Shown: positions 1-7,820, counted from the first letter of the stretch. The stretch is DNA of 44,650 bases from DAOUMU01 sp034409055 (GCA_034409055.1 DAOUMU010000534.1:1-44650), one strand, 5' to 3'. Notes: generated from the sequence alone by a model not told the origin. Numbers and translations: made by a program.

Positions 1-71
1 ACCGAAAGCCCGAGGCTAAAGCCATCGGGCTGAAAGAGCAAAGGATGCTAAAAGCACCCTAAAAAGTCAAA

Positions 72-219
72 TTTTAGCCCGATAGGGCTTTGCTCTTTTA
101 GTGCGGGTCTTTAGGCCCGCAGTCGGCGGTGTTCAAAATGTCGTTGACTACTACAGTTTTTTGAGTATTTTAGCCCGTCAGGGCTTTGCTCTTTTAGCGC
201 GACGGCTTCAGCCTCGCGC
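72..219. repeat. Two tandem copies of a hairpin-forming intergenic repeat
   Basis: Two related units lie at 72-120 and 168-219. Each starts TTTTAGCCCG, continues through AGGGCTTTGCTCTTTTAG and ends in a GC-rich hairpin (stems around 101-120 and 198-219). A further hairpin with AGCCCGA/TCGGGCT arms sits at 7-31, and AAAGAGCAAAG near 33-43 is inverted relative to the CTTTGCTCTTT of the units. The region has no credible coding content. Function unknown; it may be a REP-like element or the edge of a larger repeat beyond the window. Confidence 0.6.
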
Positions 220-278
220 TTTATTAGGTGGCTATCCCCCAACTGTTACATACGCCCGCTGCCACAAAGCAGTACTGT

Positions 279-890
279 CTATCCTGTTTTGGCCAGACAC
301 ACGATCCAGGTGATCCTTTCTTCAGCGCCGGGTGGCCTTTTTCTAATTTCAACAGCCTCTTCAATGATAATGATCTCGTAACCGTTTTCCATTAAACGGT
401 TTGCCCATTCATCCGGTTGATAAAACAGGCAATGTCGTCCGTCCAGTTCTGTTTTTTCCCCGCTTCCTTTTTTAATTGAGGTCAGGAGAATGGAGCCGGG
501 CTTGAGGATTCTGTGGATTTCGGTCAAGGCGGCAGATATGAGTTGACGAGGGAGGTGCAATAGCGAGCCAATGGCCCAGCCAGCGTCAAATGTGTTATCC
601 CGGAATGGCGAGGCGATAAAATCGGCCAAAACCAAAGGTTGTTGGGCAAAAGTTTTGGCTAATTTCAACAAACCGGAAGCATAATCGAGGCCAATCACCT
701 GATACCCCTGACCGGCAAAATAACGCACGTCACGACCGGAACCACAACCCAGATCAAGAATCAGGGCATCAGGGTTTAACTTTTCGCTCAATTTTTCCCA
801 CAAGGGCTGTAGCTTGATGGCATGGGTGGCTAAAAAATAATCGCTGGCATGCGTTTCATAATATTTTTTGGTCCTATCTTCTGGCATCAT
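279..890 (-). CDS. Class I SAM-dependent methyltransferase
   Basis: A 203-residue protein with the Rossmann-type SAM-binding signature ALILDLGCGSGRDV around residues 41-54, an acidic residue after strand 2 (IGLDYA), and the later HRILKPGSILL segment typical of the Methyltransf_11/25 group. This is the usual size for a single-domain small-molecule methyltransferase. The substrate cannot be read from sequence. Two adjacent ATGs (890 and 887) are possible starts and neither has a clear Shine-Dalgarno. The gene stands alone: a MITE-like copy lies about 85 bp upstream (975-1117) and hairpin repeats lie downstream. Confidence 0.8.
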   Translation of the reverse strand: MMPEDRTKKYYETHASDYFLATHAIKLQPLWEKLSEKLNPDALILDLGCGSGRDVRYFAGQGYQVIGLDYASGLLKLAKTFAQQPLVLADFIASPFRDNTFDAGWAIGSLLHLPRQLISAALTEIHRILKPGSILLTSIKKGSGEKTELDGRHCLFYQPDEWANRLMENGYEIIIIEEAVEIRKRPPGAEERITWIVCLAKTG

Positions 891-974
891 AGCTTAAGAA
901 CGCCCCCCAGGAATAAAAAAACGCCTGATCGCAACGACCAGACGAAATATGCAGATGTGTTTCAAATGATTTGG

Positions 975-1117
975 GTAACTGCCTACCCTCATGTCATTCC
1001 GAGGAGCGCAGCGACGAGGAATCTCCGAAACTTTGGCCCAAAAGAGGTCTACTTTACCAAAATCTCGGGGATTCTTCACTCGCTGCGCTCGTTCAGAATG
1101 ACATGGTAGGTAGTTAC
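975..1117 (+). mobile_element. MITE-like element, copy 1 (complete, 8-bp TSD)
   Basis: A 143-bp element with long imperfect terminal inverted repeats: GTAACTGCCTACC at the left and GGTAGGTAGTTAC at the right. The sub-terminal arms CATTCCGAGGAGCGCAGCG and CGCTGCGCTCGTTCAGAATG pair imperfectly. It is flanked by a perfect direct repeat, TGATTTGG at 967-974 and 1118-1125, read as a target-site duplication. It differs from the reverse complement of copy 2 (11929-12071) at only about three positions. It has no transposase, so it would have to be moved in trans. Open frames inside it are artefacts of the repeat. Confidence 0.88.
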
Positions 1118-1134
1118 TGATTTGGGGAATGCTC

Positions 1135-1191
1135 GGCGTGGACCACAGTCCACGCCATAAATCGCTGGACTGCGACCAAAGGAAGTCCAGC
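1135..1191. repeat. Two adjacent perfect hairpins
   Basis: GGCGTGGAC (1135-1143) pairs with GTCCACGCC (1148-1156) across a 4-base loop. GCTGGACT (1164-1171) pairs with AGTCCAGC (1184-1191). They fill the spacer downstream of the small acidic protein gene (stop at 1242) and could stabilise or end that transcript, but there is no clear T-run. Confidence 0.5.
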
Positions 1192-1241
1192 AGGAGCGGG
1201 GCTAAAGTAAATGACCCATATCAAGTAATCAACGGTACCAC

Positions 1242-1616
1242 TCAGAACTGGTATCCCCGATTAACCCAATAATGCCAATCCTCAACCGCCTCTTGCGTTT
1301 GTTCATCCTCGGCGTGGATGACAGTCAGTTGGGATAGCGGCACGCCCAGGCCCTCTTCTCGATCCCAACGAATCATCACAAACATCTCGTGCTGGCACTC
1401 ATCTGCGGGGGCCATGCCTAATACTTCCACTTCGTCGCCTACCTGCAACGGTGAAATGGCCCGTTTGGCAGTACAGCGGGCCAGAAAGAGGAATTGCAGG
1501 GTGTCGTCCAGGTAATAGTACCAGCCCATAGCCTGCTCTTCCGGGCCGTAGGCGTCAACCACAATTTCCATCTGAATCCGCTCTTCGCGGGCTTCGTCTT
1601 TTTCTATCCTGGTCAT
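1242..1616 (-). CDS. Small acidic conserved protein (often annotated calcium-binding protein)
   Basis: A 124-residue acidic protein. The central segment VVDAYGPEEQAMGWYYYLDD, the VGDEVEVLGMAP segment and the C-terminal EDWHYWVNRGY resemble a family seen in cyanobacteria and Chloroflexota that is commonly labelled calcium-binding. Function is not established. The start at 1616 has AAGGTG about 5 nt upstream. It is last in a tight operon, 15 bp after the CopG/BrnA-like gene, so it is probably co-transcribed with the putative toxin-antitoxin genes. No signal peptide or membrane segment is visible. Confidence 0.65.
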   Translation of the reverse strand: MTRIEKDEAREERIQMEIVVDAYGPEEQAMGWYYYLDDTLQFLFLARCTAKRAISPLQVGDEVEVLGMAPADECQHEMFVMIRWDREEGLGVPLSQLTVIHAEDEQTQEAVEDWHYWVNRGYQF

Positions 1617-1631
1617 AGAACACCTTAACGC

Positions 1632-1904
1632 TTAGACTGCAATCTGCTGTAATTTCTCACTCAACCACAAATTGACCAAAGTCTCAGTCGCCAGCTCTCG
1701 CTGGTGAGCTTCTGCCGCCAACTTCTCGGCCAATTCGGGATCAAGAGCGACCAGATAACGACGACGCTGCAAGTTGACCTCGAACTCAACCTCTTCGGTC
1801 AAATCCCAATAATCGGCCAAATCGTGGGTGTCCCAAAACTCGGCAGCCTCTTCAATCGTGGCAAACTGTTCTGGAATTTGGTCTTGCACTTTACTTTCTG
1901 CCAT
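1632..1904 (-). CDS. CopG/BrnA-like antitoxin-type protein
   Basis: A 90-residue protein with the motif EEAAEFWDTHDLADYWD near the N-terminus, typical of CopG-type antitoxins of the BrnA/DUF6364-like kind. A basic segment LQRRRYLVALDPELAEKL follows and could form the ribbon-helix-helix. Its ATG (1904) shares a base with the TAA of the upstream HEPN-like gene, so translation is likely coupled. Such proteins usually bind their own operator. No BrnT-like toxin is adjacent, so the partner is uncertain: either the HEPN/NTase pair upstream or the acidic protein downstream. Confidence 0.65.
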   Translation of the reverse strand: MAESKVQDQIPEQFATIEEAAEFWDTHDLADYWDLTEEVEFEVNLQRRRYLVALDPELAEKLAAEAHQRELATETLVNLWLSEKLQQIAV

Positions 1905-2392
1905 TATGTGTCATTACCAACCTGTTCCAGAAATTCGGCAAAAGCGAGCAGTTCCGCCTGAACTTGATGAAAAGCTGGTGACATCAGGTTCACCAGTCTG
2001 GCCACCCGTTCCGGGTCAAATTGAAAGGCGTAGATATTGCGGACGACGTGCCGAAACCGCAAAAATTCATCGAGGGCTTGCGCTGCTTCAGCCGATAACA
2101 CGGATGGGCGTAAATCAGGAAAGTCGGTCTGCATTTGTTGGAGCAGATCGCGGTGCCATTCCTGACCGGCAGGCAAACGACCATCAATCGTCGTTGCTAT
2201 TTGATGAAAAATACGTTCTAAACCGGCATAGAAATCGTGCAGGTTCAAAGCGGCCGAGTCAACATAGAGGTCCTGATCTTCAGGACGTTGACGGGCTGCT
2301 ATGATGGCTCGCTCCGCCCGGGCGACCACCCGTTCAAGATCGGTCAATTCCTGACGAATGCGGTCAGCTACAGTCAGATAATCCTCAATCAC
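1904..2392 (-). CDS. HEPN-like protein, putative toxin partner of the adjacent nucleotidyltransferase
   Basis: A 162-residue all-helical protein. NLHDFYAGLERIFHQIA is typical of the HepT/HEPN fold, and RFRHVVRNIYAF near residue 130 is a probable variant of the R-x4-6-H RNase motif. It starts at GTG 2392, overlapping the TGA of the nucleotidyltransferase gene (GTGA), which indicates translational coupling. In known MNT/HEPN modules the nucleotidyltransferase neutralises the HEPN RNase by adenylylation. That role here is inferred from pairing and motifs. The gene order (NTase first) is the reverse of many HepT-MntA modules. Confidence 0.7.
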   Translation of the reverse strand: MIEDYLTVADRIRQELTDLERVVARAERAIIAARQRPEDQDLYVDSAALNLHDFYAGLERIFHQIATTIDGRLPAGQEWHRDLLQQMQTDFPDLRPSVLSAEAAQALDEFLRFRHVVRNIYAFQFDPERVARLVNLMSPAFHQVQAELLAFAEFLEQVGNDT

Positions 2393-2781
2393 AGGTCAAC
2401 CCCATCTTGCTCGACAGCCTTTAAAAGTGAAGTCCGGCAGGTGTTGACATCAACCAGATTGACCGGTATCTCTGTATCCAGATCCATGACTGCTCCGATG
2501 GCCCGGAACGTATCTTCCGGCGCAATGCCCCAAGCCGCAATGTCTACATCAGACCAACGGGTAAAACCACTTTCACGGGCAAGAGAGCCAAAGACAACAA
2601 CCCGCGTCGCTTTGAATTGCTCTTTGAGTAACCGAGCCGCCCGGCGAGCAGCAACCCAGGCTTGCTTCTGGCGACGGTACAGTTCTGGTTGTTCCTGTTC
2701 TCGACGGCGTTGAGCCGTGGCTCGATATACGGCTAGCTTTTCTGGCGTTAAATTGAAGGCAGTGGGCATTTGCTGATTCAT
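2389..2781 (-). CDS. MNT-type nucleotidyltransferase domain protein
   Basis: A minimal nucleotidyltransferase with the motif VVVFGSLARESGFTRWSDVD: GS followed by DxD, with the first catalytic aspartates in SDVDIAAWG. A basic, helical N-terminal extension (roughly 30 residues, rich in R, Q and E) precedes it. The start is uncertain: ATG 2781 is used here, but ATG 2769 and TTG 2802 are in frame, with AAAGG just upstream of 2781. The gene heads a four-gene operon and overlaps the HEPN-like gene by 4 nt. The likely role is antitoxin for the HEPN protein. Confidence 0.72.
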   Translation of the reverse strand: MNQQMPTAFNLTPEKLAVYRATAQRRREQEQPELYRRQKQAWVAARRAARLLKEQFKATRVVVFGSLARESGFTRWSDVDIAAWGIAPEDTFRAIGAVMDLDTEIPVNLVDVNTCRTSLLKAVEQDGVDL

Positions 2782-2921
2782 CCTTTGCTTATTGTTGGGC
2801 AAATATTAGAGACAATTATAATGATGAAACCGTCTCGATCATAACTCGATCCCCTTGATAAGTGTTTCGGTCGTTAAGCCTCGAAATAAGCATAATTAAA
2901 AAACATCTCCTGTCAAACTAA

Positions 2922-2963
2922 CCCCTGACCCCTAATCCCTAATCCCTACTTCCTACTCCCCGT
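2922..2963. repeat. Heptanucleotide tandem repeat (CCCTAAT type)
   Basis: Six consecutive 7-mers: CCCCTGA, CCCCTAA, TCCCTAA, TCCCTAC, TTCCTAC, TCCCCGT. The 7-base period is exact although single units drift. It resembles the short tandemly repeated repetitive (STRR) sequences of cyanobacteria in period, not in sequence. It lies upstream of the NTase operon in the 2782-3515 gap. Confidence 0.75.
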
Positions 2964-3196
2964 CAGGAGCACATTTTCCGAGCGCAGTCCCGGACAATGC
3001 GTAGTACTTATTGTCCATAGGCCGTACCCTTTTTCAAAATCCTGTGACTCCATAATAGAGTAACAATTAAAAATAGCTTCGTCAATTTTACCGGGTTGCG
3101 AACCAGTCATTACCATGACGTTGGCCTGGGGCCGGATGATGACCCGGTAGCAAGACATCGGATGCCCTGCGGAGTATTAAGCCTCTCAGAATTCAC

Positions 3197-3303
3197 AATC
3201 GGCCTCCGGTGCATGCCGGCCAGTAGTGACTTTCGGCTCTGAACCGCGATAACTAAAGGACGCTAAGGCGGTAGGCGTCCCCGGCATGCACCAGAGGCCG
3301 ATT
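3197..3303. repeat. Inverted-repeat element with 23-bp arms
   Basis: The left arm at 3197-3219 begins AATCGGCCTC and ends TGCATGCCGG. The right arm at 3281-3303 is its reverse complement with one mismatch (C versus T in the eleventh base). The interior holds TAAAGGACGCTAAGGCG. No direct repeat was found at the edges, so insertion is not proven. It could be a MITE relic or a structured RNA. Confidence 0.65.
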
Positions 3304-3451
3304 TGATTTAAATTCTTGAATGTAATGAAATCGTAACCGTTATTACCTTTGAAATATGCTATACTATTGATAGCCCAATAGATTGACGGGACTGCTGTAA
3401 ACTAACAATCTCAACCGGCTAATACAACCGAATAGAAATATATTGATTTAC

Positions 3452-3485
3452 AAAACTGCTTCCCGTCAAGAGGGGAAGCAGTTTT
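3452..3485 (+). terminator. Rho-independent terminator or attenuator
   Basis: A perfect 13-bp stem (3452-3464 with 3473-3485), loop GTCAAGAG, with the 3' arm running into TTTTTG. It stands 31 bp before the small gene at 3516 on the same strand. Either it ends a short upstream transcript or it attenuates that gene. Confidence 0.6.
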
Positions 3486-3515
3486 TGTTTGAAATACATT
3501 CCCCGAGAGGAAACA

Positions 3516-3743
3516 ATGTCAAAACAAATCCTAGCCCCAACCAAACCCGAAGAGTGCCCTCACTTCGGCCAGGAACTTCCCGCCGGCTGGCGTTGCCCCC
3601 CCTGCCCCCTGGCAGAGGCGTGTTTCGAGGCATACGAGAACCCCGCTGTCGTGGCCATTCCCGGCTGGGCTCCACTCTCGAAGACCCATGCGGTGCATAC
3701 TACAACATCGACAACGTCCCGCTCCCGTTTGCCAGAAATGTAG
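3516..3743 (+). CDS. Small cysteine-containing protein, unknown (possibly frameshifted)
   Basis: A 75-residue frame starting at ATG 3516 with GAGAGG 6 nt upstream. The first half reads like a genuine protein: ECPHFGQELPAGW, then CPPCPLAEAC, which could bind metal. The last 25 residues (THAVHTTTSTTSRSRLPEM) are low-complexity and look out of frame, while another frame over about 3690-3769 gives a more protein-like segment (DPCGAYYNIDNVPLPFARN) ending at 3769. This may be a frameshifted gene or a small protein with a disordered tail. No family recognised. Confidence 0.4.
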   Translation: MSKQILAPTKPEECPHFGQELPAGWRCPPCPLAEACFEAYENPAVVAIPGWAPLSKTHAVHTTTSTTSRSRLPEM

Positions 3744-3769
3744 TACACCGTATGGCTTCAACTAAATAA

Positions 3770-4167
3770 CTGTTTTTAACAAAGCCAATTGTCAGCGGAA
3801 GACAGGTATGTTATACTCAGTGGACCCAAATTTAACGCCCCAGGCCGGTCCATGACCGGCGATGCGATGAGTCACGGACCCATCGCCAGCACAAATTGGA
3901 TCTACTGATACTGGCTGTTATTGGTAGCAGCAGGCAGGTTGATGAAGTATATGTCAATCTTACTGTAGGTCCTGTTGAAAAATTACGAGTTCAACACGGA
4001 TTTGTGGGGTAAAAAGCCAGACCTGACAGGTTTTAGCGAAAATTTGCCAGATAATACCAGTGCCCGGTACAGGTACAGGTAAATTGTAGCAAATTGGCAA
4101 CAAATAGCGACAGATTACTAAACCTGTCAGGTCTTACCCCTCGAGCCAAATTACGGAGGAGGAAAAA
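3770..4167. other. Spacer with an inverted-repeat element
   Basis: About 400 bp with no gene. A 15-bp perfect inverted repeat, AGACCTGACAGGTTT at 4019-4033 and its complement at 4120-4134, brackets about 86 bp. Part of the flanks (GGGGTAA at about 4007 and TTACCCC at 4134-4140) also pairs, so the element may span about 4007-4140. No target duplication is evident. A palindromic patch (GGCCGGTCCATGACCGG) lies near 3843. Confidence 0.55.
4019..4134. repeat. Inverted repeat with AGACCTGACAGGTTT arms
   Basis: Perfect 15-bp arms at 4019-4033 and 4120-4134 are separated by 86 bp containing short repeats (GGTACAGGTACAGG). It ends about 33 bp upstream of the zinc-finger protein gene and could act on its transcription or be a small non-autonomous mobile element. 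Confidence 0.6.
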
Positions 4168-4848
4168 ATGGCCAGGTCTACCACCAAAGGCAAATGCACG
4201 CTGTGCGGCAATACATACAGTAAAGCCGGTATGAGCCGGCACTTGGTGAAGTGTCTGCAAAAAAATCCACCCAAAGCTGCCTCGGGTAGAGGGCAGTTAC
4301 AAAAAACCAGGCTATTTCATCTGGCCGCTCAGGGGTACTATGATTCTGACTATTGGCTGAATCTGGAAGTACCGGCCACGGCCACCCTGGAAGATTTGGA
4401 TCGTTTTCTCAGGGGCATCTGGCTAGAGTGCTGTGGGCACCTGAGCGCGTTTGAAATCCAGGGACAATCTTATGTTTCTTCGGTTTTCGACAGTTGGGGG
4501 AACGATCAAGATATGGACGTAGCCCTGGGGAGTGTACTCAGGCCCGGGCTAAAATTTGGCCACGAGTACGATTTCGGTACGACCACGGAGTTGAGCCTGA
4601 GAGTAGTGTCGGAGCGCGTGGGTGAAGTTCGTGGCCCCTCCATTCAAGTGCTGGCCAGGAACGAGCCACCGGAGATTATCTGCACGGAATGTGGAGAAAA
4701 AGAGGCCACCCAGGTCTGTACGATGTGCATCTACCGAGGCCAGGGTTGGCTATGTGATGAGTGCGCGTCCGACCACGAGTGCGGCGAGGATTACTTTTTG
4801 CCGGTGGTCAACTCGCCCCGGGTGGGTATGTGTGGTTATACAGGGTAG
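4168..4848 (+). CDS. Zinc-finger protein with pRiA4b ORF3/IS1096 TnpR-like domain
   Basis: A 226-residue protein. An N-terminal CCHC finger (C10, C13, H25, C29) is followed by a pRiA4b ORF-3-like domain from about residue 45 (YDSDYWLNLEVPATATLEDL, FLRGIWLECCGHLSAFEI, YDFGTTTELSLRV). The C-terminus has a cysteine cluster of CxxC pairs (ICTECG, CTMC, CDEC, HECG) that probably binds zinc. A strong GGAGGAGG lies just before ATG 4168. The ORF3-like family occurs in plasmids and as a passenger in IS1096; its biochemical role is unknown. No transposase is next to it here. Confidence 0.75.
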   Translation: MARSTTKGKCTLCGNTYSKAGMSRHLVKCLQKNPPKAASGRGQLQKTRLFHLAAQGYYDSDYWLNLEVPATATLEDLDRFLRGIWLECCGHLSAFEIQGQSYVSSVFDSWGNDQDMDVALGSVLRPGLKFGHEYDFGTTTELSLRVVSERVGEVRGPSIQVLARNEPPEIICTECGEKEATQVCTMCIYRGQGWLCDECASDHECGEDYFLPVVNSPRVGMCGYTG

Positions 4849-4869
4849 GAGGATTATCCCTAATTTTGG

Positions 4870-4893
4870 GTAGCCGACGCATCCCCATGCGTC
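4870..4893. repeat. GTAG-CCG-GCATCCCCATGC hairpin, copy 1
   Basis: GACGCAT pairs with ATGCGTC around a short CCCC-containing loop; a second hairpin (AGCGGC...GCTGCT) follows to about 4920. Related hairpins with a GCATCCC-ATGC core occur at 17163-17189, 26150-26203 and 26885-26936, so this is a dispersed small repeat. Here it fills the 3' spacer of the zinc-finger gene. Confidence 0.5.
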
Positions 4894-4943
4894 AGCGGCG
4901 GCATCCATGAAGCATGCTGCTCTCCCTAAAATCAGGAGGTTCT

Positions 4944-5891
4944 ATGCGCATTGTTGTCTTTGGCACTGGTGGCGTGGGCGGCTATTTTGGTGGACGGCTA
5001 GCCCAGGCCGGCGAAACGGTGACATTTATCGCCCGGGGCAAACATTTGCAGGCCCTCCGCGAACACGGTCTGCGAGTCGATAGCTTAAAGGGGGATTTTG
5101 TAGTCCAGCCGGTGCAGGCCACCGACGACCCGGCCCAGGTGGGACCGGTTGACGTGGTTCTGGTCGGGGTAAAGGCCTGGCAGGTCAGAGAGGTAGCCCG
5201 GGCGATGCGGCCACTGGTCGGGCCGGAGACCTTCGTAGTCCCGCTGCAAAATGGGGTCGAGGCGCCGGCCCAGTTAGCGGCGGAGTTAGGTCAGCCGCAC
5301 GTGTTGGGCGGATTCTGCCGGATCGTCAGTTTTATTGCCGGGCCAGGCCATATCCGCCAGGCTGGCGGCGACCCTTATCTGGCCTTTGGCGAGCTGGATA
5401 ATCGCCCCAGCGAACGTGCGGAACGGCTACGCCAGGTGTTTGCCCGGACGGTGGGCGTCACAGCCGAGGTCCCGGCGAACATTCAAGCGGCAATGTGGGG
5501 AAAATTTCTGACCATTACCGCGTGGAGCGGGCTGGGAGCCGTGACCCGCGCCCCGGTCGGCGTGTGGCGTAGCCTGTCCGAGACGCGCCAGATGTGGCTC
5601 GAGGCCATGCACGAGGTTCTGGCCGTGGCCCAGGCCCGGCATATTGCTTTAAGCGAGGAGAACGTGCGTAAGGCCACCGCTTACGTGGACAGCTTGCCCC
5701 CCCATGCTACCGCCTCGATGCAGCGAGACATTATGAACGGGCGTCCCTCGGAACTGAGCCTCCTCAGCGGGGGGGTCGTACGCCTGGGTCAGGCAGTGGA
5801 GGTCCCCACCCCGACCCACACCTTTATCTATCACACGTTGTTACCCCTGGAGTTGCAAGCCCGGGGCGAGGTGGAATTTCCGGCTCAGTAG
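4944..5891 (+). CDS. panE: Ketopantoate reductase family protein (ApbA/PanE)
   Basis: A 315-residue protein with an N-terminal NAD(P)-binding motif VVFGTGGVGGYFGG (residues 4-17) and the C-terminal ApbA domain. K187 in MWGKFLTITAW corresponds to the catalytic lysine, and PSELSLLSGGVVRLG matches the substrate-binding region. It would reduce 2-dehydropantoate to pantoate with NADPH for coenzyme A synthesis. Many family members act on other 2-keto acids and no other pantothenate gene is nearby. ATG 4944 is preferred over an in-frame ATG at 4914 because AGGAGG lies 6 nt upstream. Confidence 0.82.
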   Translation: MRIVVFGTGGVGGYFGGRLAQAGETVTFIARGKHLQALREHGLRVDSLKGDFVVQPVQATDDPAQVGPVDVVLVGVKAWQVREVARAMRPLVGPETFVVPLQNGVEAPAQLAAELGQPHVLGGFCRIVSFIAGPGHIRQAGGDPYLAFGELDNRPSERAERLRQVFARTVGVTAEVPANIQAAMWGKFLTITAWSGLGAVTRAPVGVWRSLSETRQMWLEAMHEVLAVAQARHIALSEENVRKATAYVDSLPPHATASMQRDIMNGRPSELSLLSGGVVRLGQAVEVPTPTHTFIYHTLLPLELQARGEVEFPAQ

Positions 5892-5913
5892 CAATCAGCC
5901 GTATATTCACGCT

Positions 5914-7791
5914 TCATTCGCCGTTATCTGCCAACCTCCGACGCCATATCCTGCCCCCTGTACTCAGGACATAAGCCACCTGATCGGGACCGCTGGTCGG
6001 AGACAGGGTCAGATCGACCAGGGCTTGACCGGCCAGGCCCTCGTCGAAGGCCGACCAGTTGGCCCCATCGGTTGAGTACAGGACCTGGCCGCTGGTCAGG
6101 GCCAGCAAGCCCTGCGGGTCGGTCATTTGAGCCAGGCGGATAATGGACCGCTCGATTTCCAGGAGGCGTTCCCAGCCGGTGGCGGTCGTGCCCCAGCAAC
6201 GACGGCCAATGCAGGCAATGATTCGCTCCCCCTCCTGGCCAACCAAACCCAGGTGAACATAGGCCCATTCGGCGCTGGCTGAGAGCCAGCGCTGCCACGT
6301 TGATCCGCCATCGGTCGAGCGCCAGAGAATCACTTGCTGTTTACCGGGGTCAAAAGTGGCCGCGGCCAGGATATTACTGCCGTTCGGGGGAAGAGTGGCC
6401 AGGGTGACCAACGGCAGGCCAGGCTTGGGCGGCTGGAGCGTCGTCCAGGTCAAGCCGTCGTCGGCTGAGGTCAGTAAACGGCCGGTGCTGGTGCCGGCCC
6501 AGGCTCGTCCATCGGCGGCAAACTGAGGAGAGAAGTGGATGGTGGTCACTTCTTCGGCCGGAAGGACGGTCTGCCAGGTTTGGCCGTGATCTGTTGAGCG
6601 CATAAGCCCTTTGACCGTCCCGACCAGTAAGACAGGTCGCTCCACCTGCGGGGAGGCCGCCAGGGCCAGCAGTGGCTGTTGACCGGCCAGTTCCTCCAGC
6701 CGGGTCCAGGTCTCGCCCCCATCCGTCGAGTGCCAGACATACTCCAAGGGGCCAAAGGCGAACAGGTGATGGCCATGACCACTGATCAGGCGGGTCAGGG
6801 CCCGGGCGGCCAGATGAGGTAGTTCAGCCCAGGTCTGCCCGTCGTCGTCTGAGTACAGCAGGCCCCGGTGGTGCAAACCGGCGTAAAGTCGCTGTCCGGC
6901 ACGCTCCAGGCAGAGCACAGACGCATCTGCCGAAGCCACTTGTTTCCAGTTTGCCCCTCCATCAGCCGAATAAAAAATCTGCCCCTCGCCAGTTCCGGCC
7001 AGGCACATAGGGGTCGTGGCAAACTCGGGGTGGAGCCAGAGACAGTTAATTGAGGGGAACTCATCCGGGCTGGGGGCCAGGTCTGTCTCGGTGGGGGTCA
7101 GTCCCTGTCCCCAGGCATGCCAGGTTTTGCCGCCATTGGTGGAACGGAACAAGCCCTTCCTCTCCGTACCGGCCAAAACCAGGCGATCCTGGTCAAAGTC
7201 CGGGCTAACCGCAATGGACTGGACGACCTCTTCCGCCAGGCCCTCATCTGACTTCTTCCAGGCCCGGCCACCGTTGGGCGAGCGGTAAAGGCCGTGGGTT
7301 GTGGCCGCAAAGACAACCTCGCGCCGGCTCCATGCCGGGGGCATGGCCAGGGCAATCACCGTGAAATCCTGAAGGCCAAAGTTGGTCAGTCGCCAGGCGC
7401 GGCCCCCATCCGTCGAGCGCAAAATACCCGTGCCATCCGTTCCGGCCAGCACCACCCCATCCTGCTGAAAATTGGGCGAGGCGGCCAGGCAGGTAATGGG
7501 TTCGCTGACCTGGTCGGTCCGACCTCCATACCAGGTTTCGCCCCCATCGGTTGAATAGATAACCTGGCCCTGGCTACCGCCAGCCAGGACAACCGGACCG
7601 GCACAGGCCAGGGCACTGACCTGAGCCAGGGGTTGTCCCCGGGGTAAGGGGCTCCAGATCTCCTGATCCTGGTAAAAAATACCGGCTCCACTGGCCAGCC
7701 ACAGGCGGCCGGTGCTATCGGCGGCGAGACTAAAAACCGTCCCTCCTGGGGAGACAATGCTCGTTTGTTGCCATACGGTGTTATCTGACAT
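5914..7791 (-). CDS. Asp-box (BNR/YCF48-like) beta-propeller protein
   Basis: A 625-residue protein built of about eleven Asp-box motifs of the S-x-D-x-G-x-x-W type (STDGGETW, RSTDGGRAW, YSADGGANW, RSTDHGQTW and variants), spaced 40-55 residues apart. This pattern predicts one or two beta-propellers as in sialidases, the Ycf48 photosystem assembly factor and VPS10. No signal peptide, membrane segment or sialidase catalytic set was seen, so it is likely a cytosolic binding scaffold. It lies downstream of the GroEL-like gene on the same strand, separated by about 200 bp of heptamer repeats, suggesting a functional link. No good ribosome-binding site precedes ATG 7791. Confidence 0.78.
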   Translation of the reverse strand: MSDNTVWQQTSIVSPGGTVFSLAADSTGRLWLASGAGIFYQDQEIWSPLPRGQPLAQVSALACAGPVVLAGGSQGQVIYSTDGGETWYGGRTDQVSEPITCLAASPNFQQDGVVLAGTDGTGILRSTDGGRAWRLTNFGLQDFTVIALAMPPAWSRREVVFAATTHGLYRSPNGGRAWKKSDEGLAEEVVQSIAVSPDFDQDRLVLAGTERKGLFRSTNGGKTWHAWGQGLTPTETDLAPSPDEFPSINCLWLHPEFATTPMCLAGTGEGQIFYSADGGANWKQVASADASVLCLERAGQRLYAGLHHRGLLYSDDDGQTWAELPHLAARALTRLISGHGHHLFAFGPLEYVWHSTDGGETWTRLEELAGQQPLLALAASPQVERPVLLVGTVKGLMRSTDHGQTWQTVLPAEEVTTIHFSPQFAADGRAWAGTSTGRLLTSADDGLTWTTLQPPKPGLPLVTLATLPPNGSNILAAATFDPGKQQVILWRSTDGGSTWQRWLSASAEWAYVHLGLVGQEGERIIACIGRRCWGTTATGWERLLEIERSIIRLAQMTDPQGLLALTSGQVLYSTDGANWSAFDEGLAGQALVDLTLSPTSGPDQVAYVLSTGGRIWRRRLADNGE

Positions 7792-7820
7792 TTGTGCTAT
7801 CCGCGAGAATTATGGTTGGG

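Larger units (their letters stand above)
2782..3515. other. Gene-poor, repeat-rich spacer
   Basis: About 730 bp without a convincing gene. It contains the heptamer array (2922-2963), a 107-bp inverted-repeat element (3197-3303) and a terminator-like hairpin (3452-3485). A minus-strand open frame at 2946-3158 runs into the heptamer array and has no ribosome-binding site or recognisable domain; it may be a decayed gene. A TATACT box at 3360-3365 could be a -10 for the small gene at 3516, but no convincing -35 is seen. Confidence 0.5.

Noticed and set aside
849..1109. Open frames inside the GTAAC element copies (also at 894-1079, 11919-12176 and the 5' extension at 41383)
   Set aside because: They read through the repeat and give the well-known spurious GAQRR or SERAQR-type peptides; no ribosome-binding site.
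2946..3158. 70-codon minus-strand frame
   Set aside because: No ribosome-binding site or recognisable domain, and it ends in the heptamer array. Possibly a decayed gene, but not supportable.
4168..4848. IS1096-type insertion sequence
   Set aside because: Only the TnpR-like/ORF3 passenger domain is present; there is no transposase and no matching terminal repeats around the gene.
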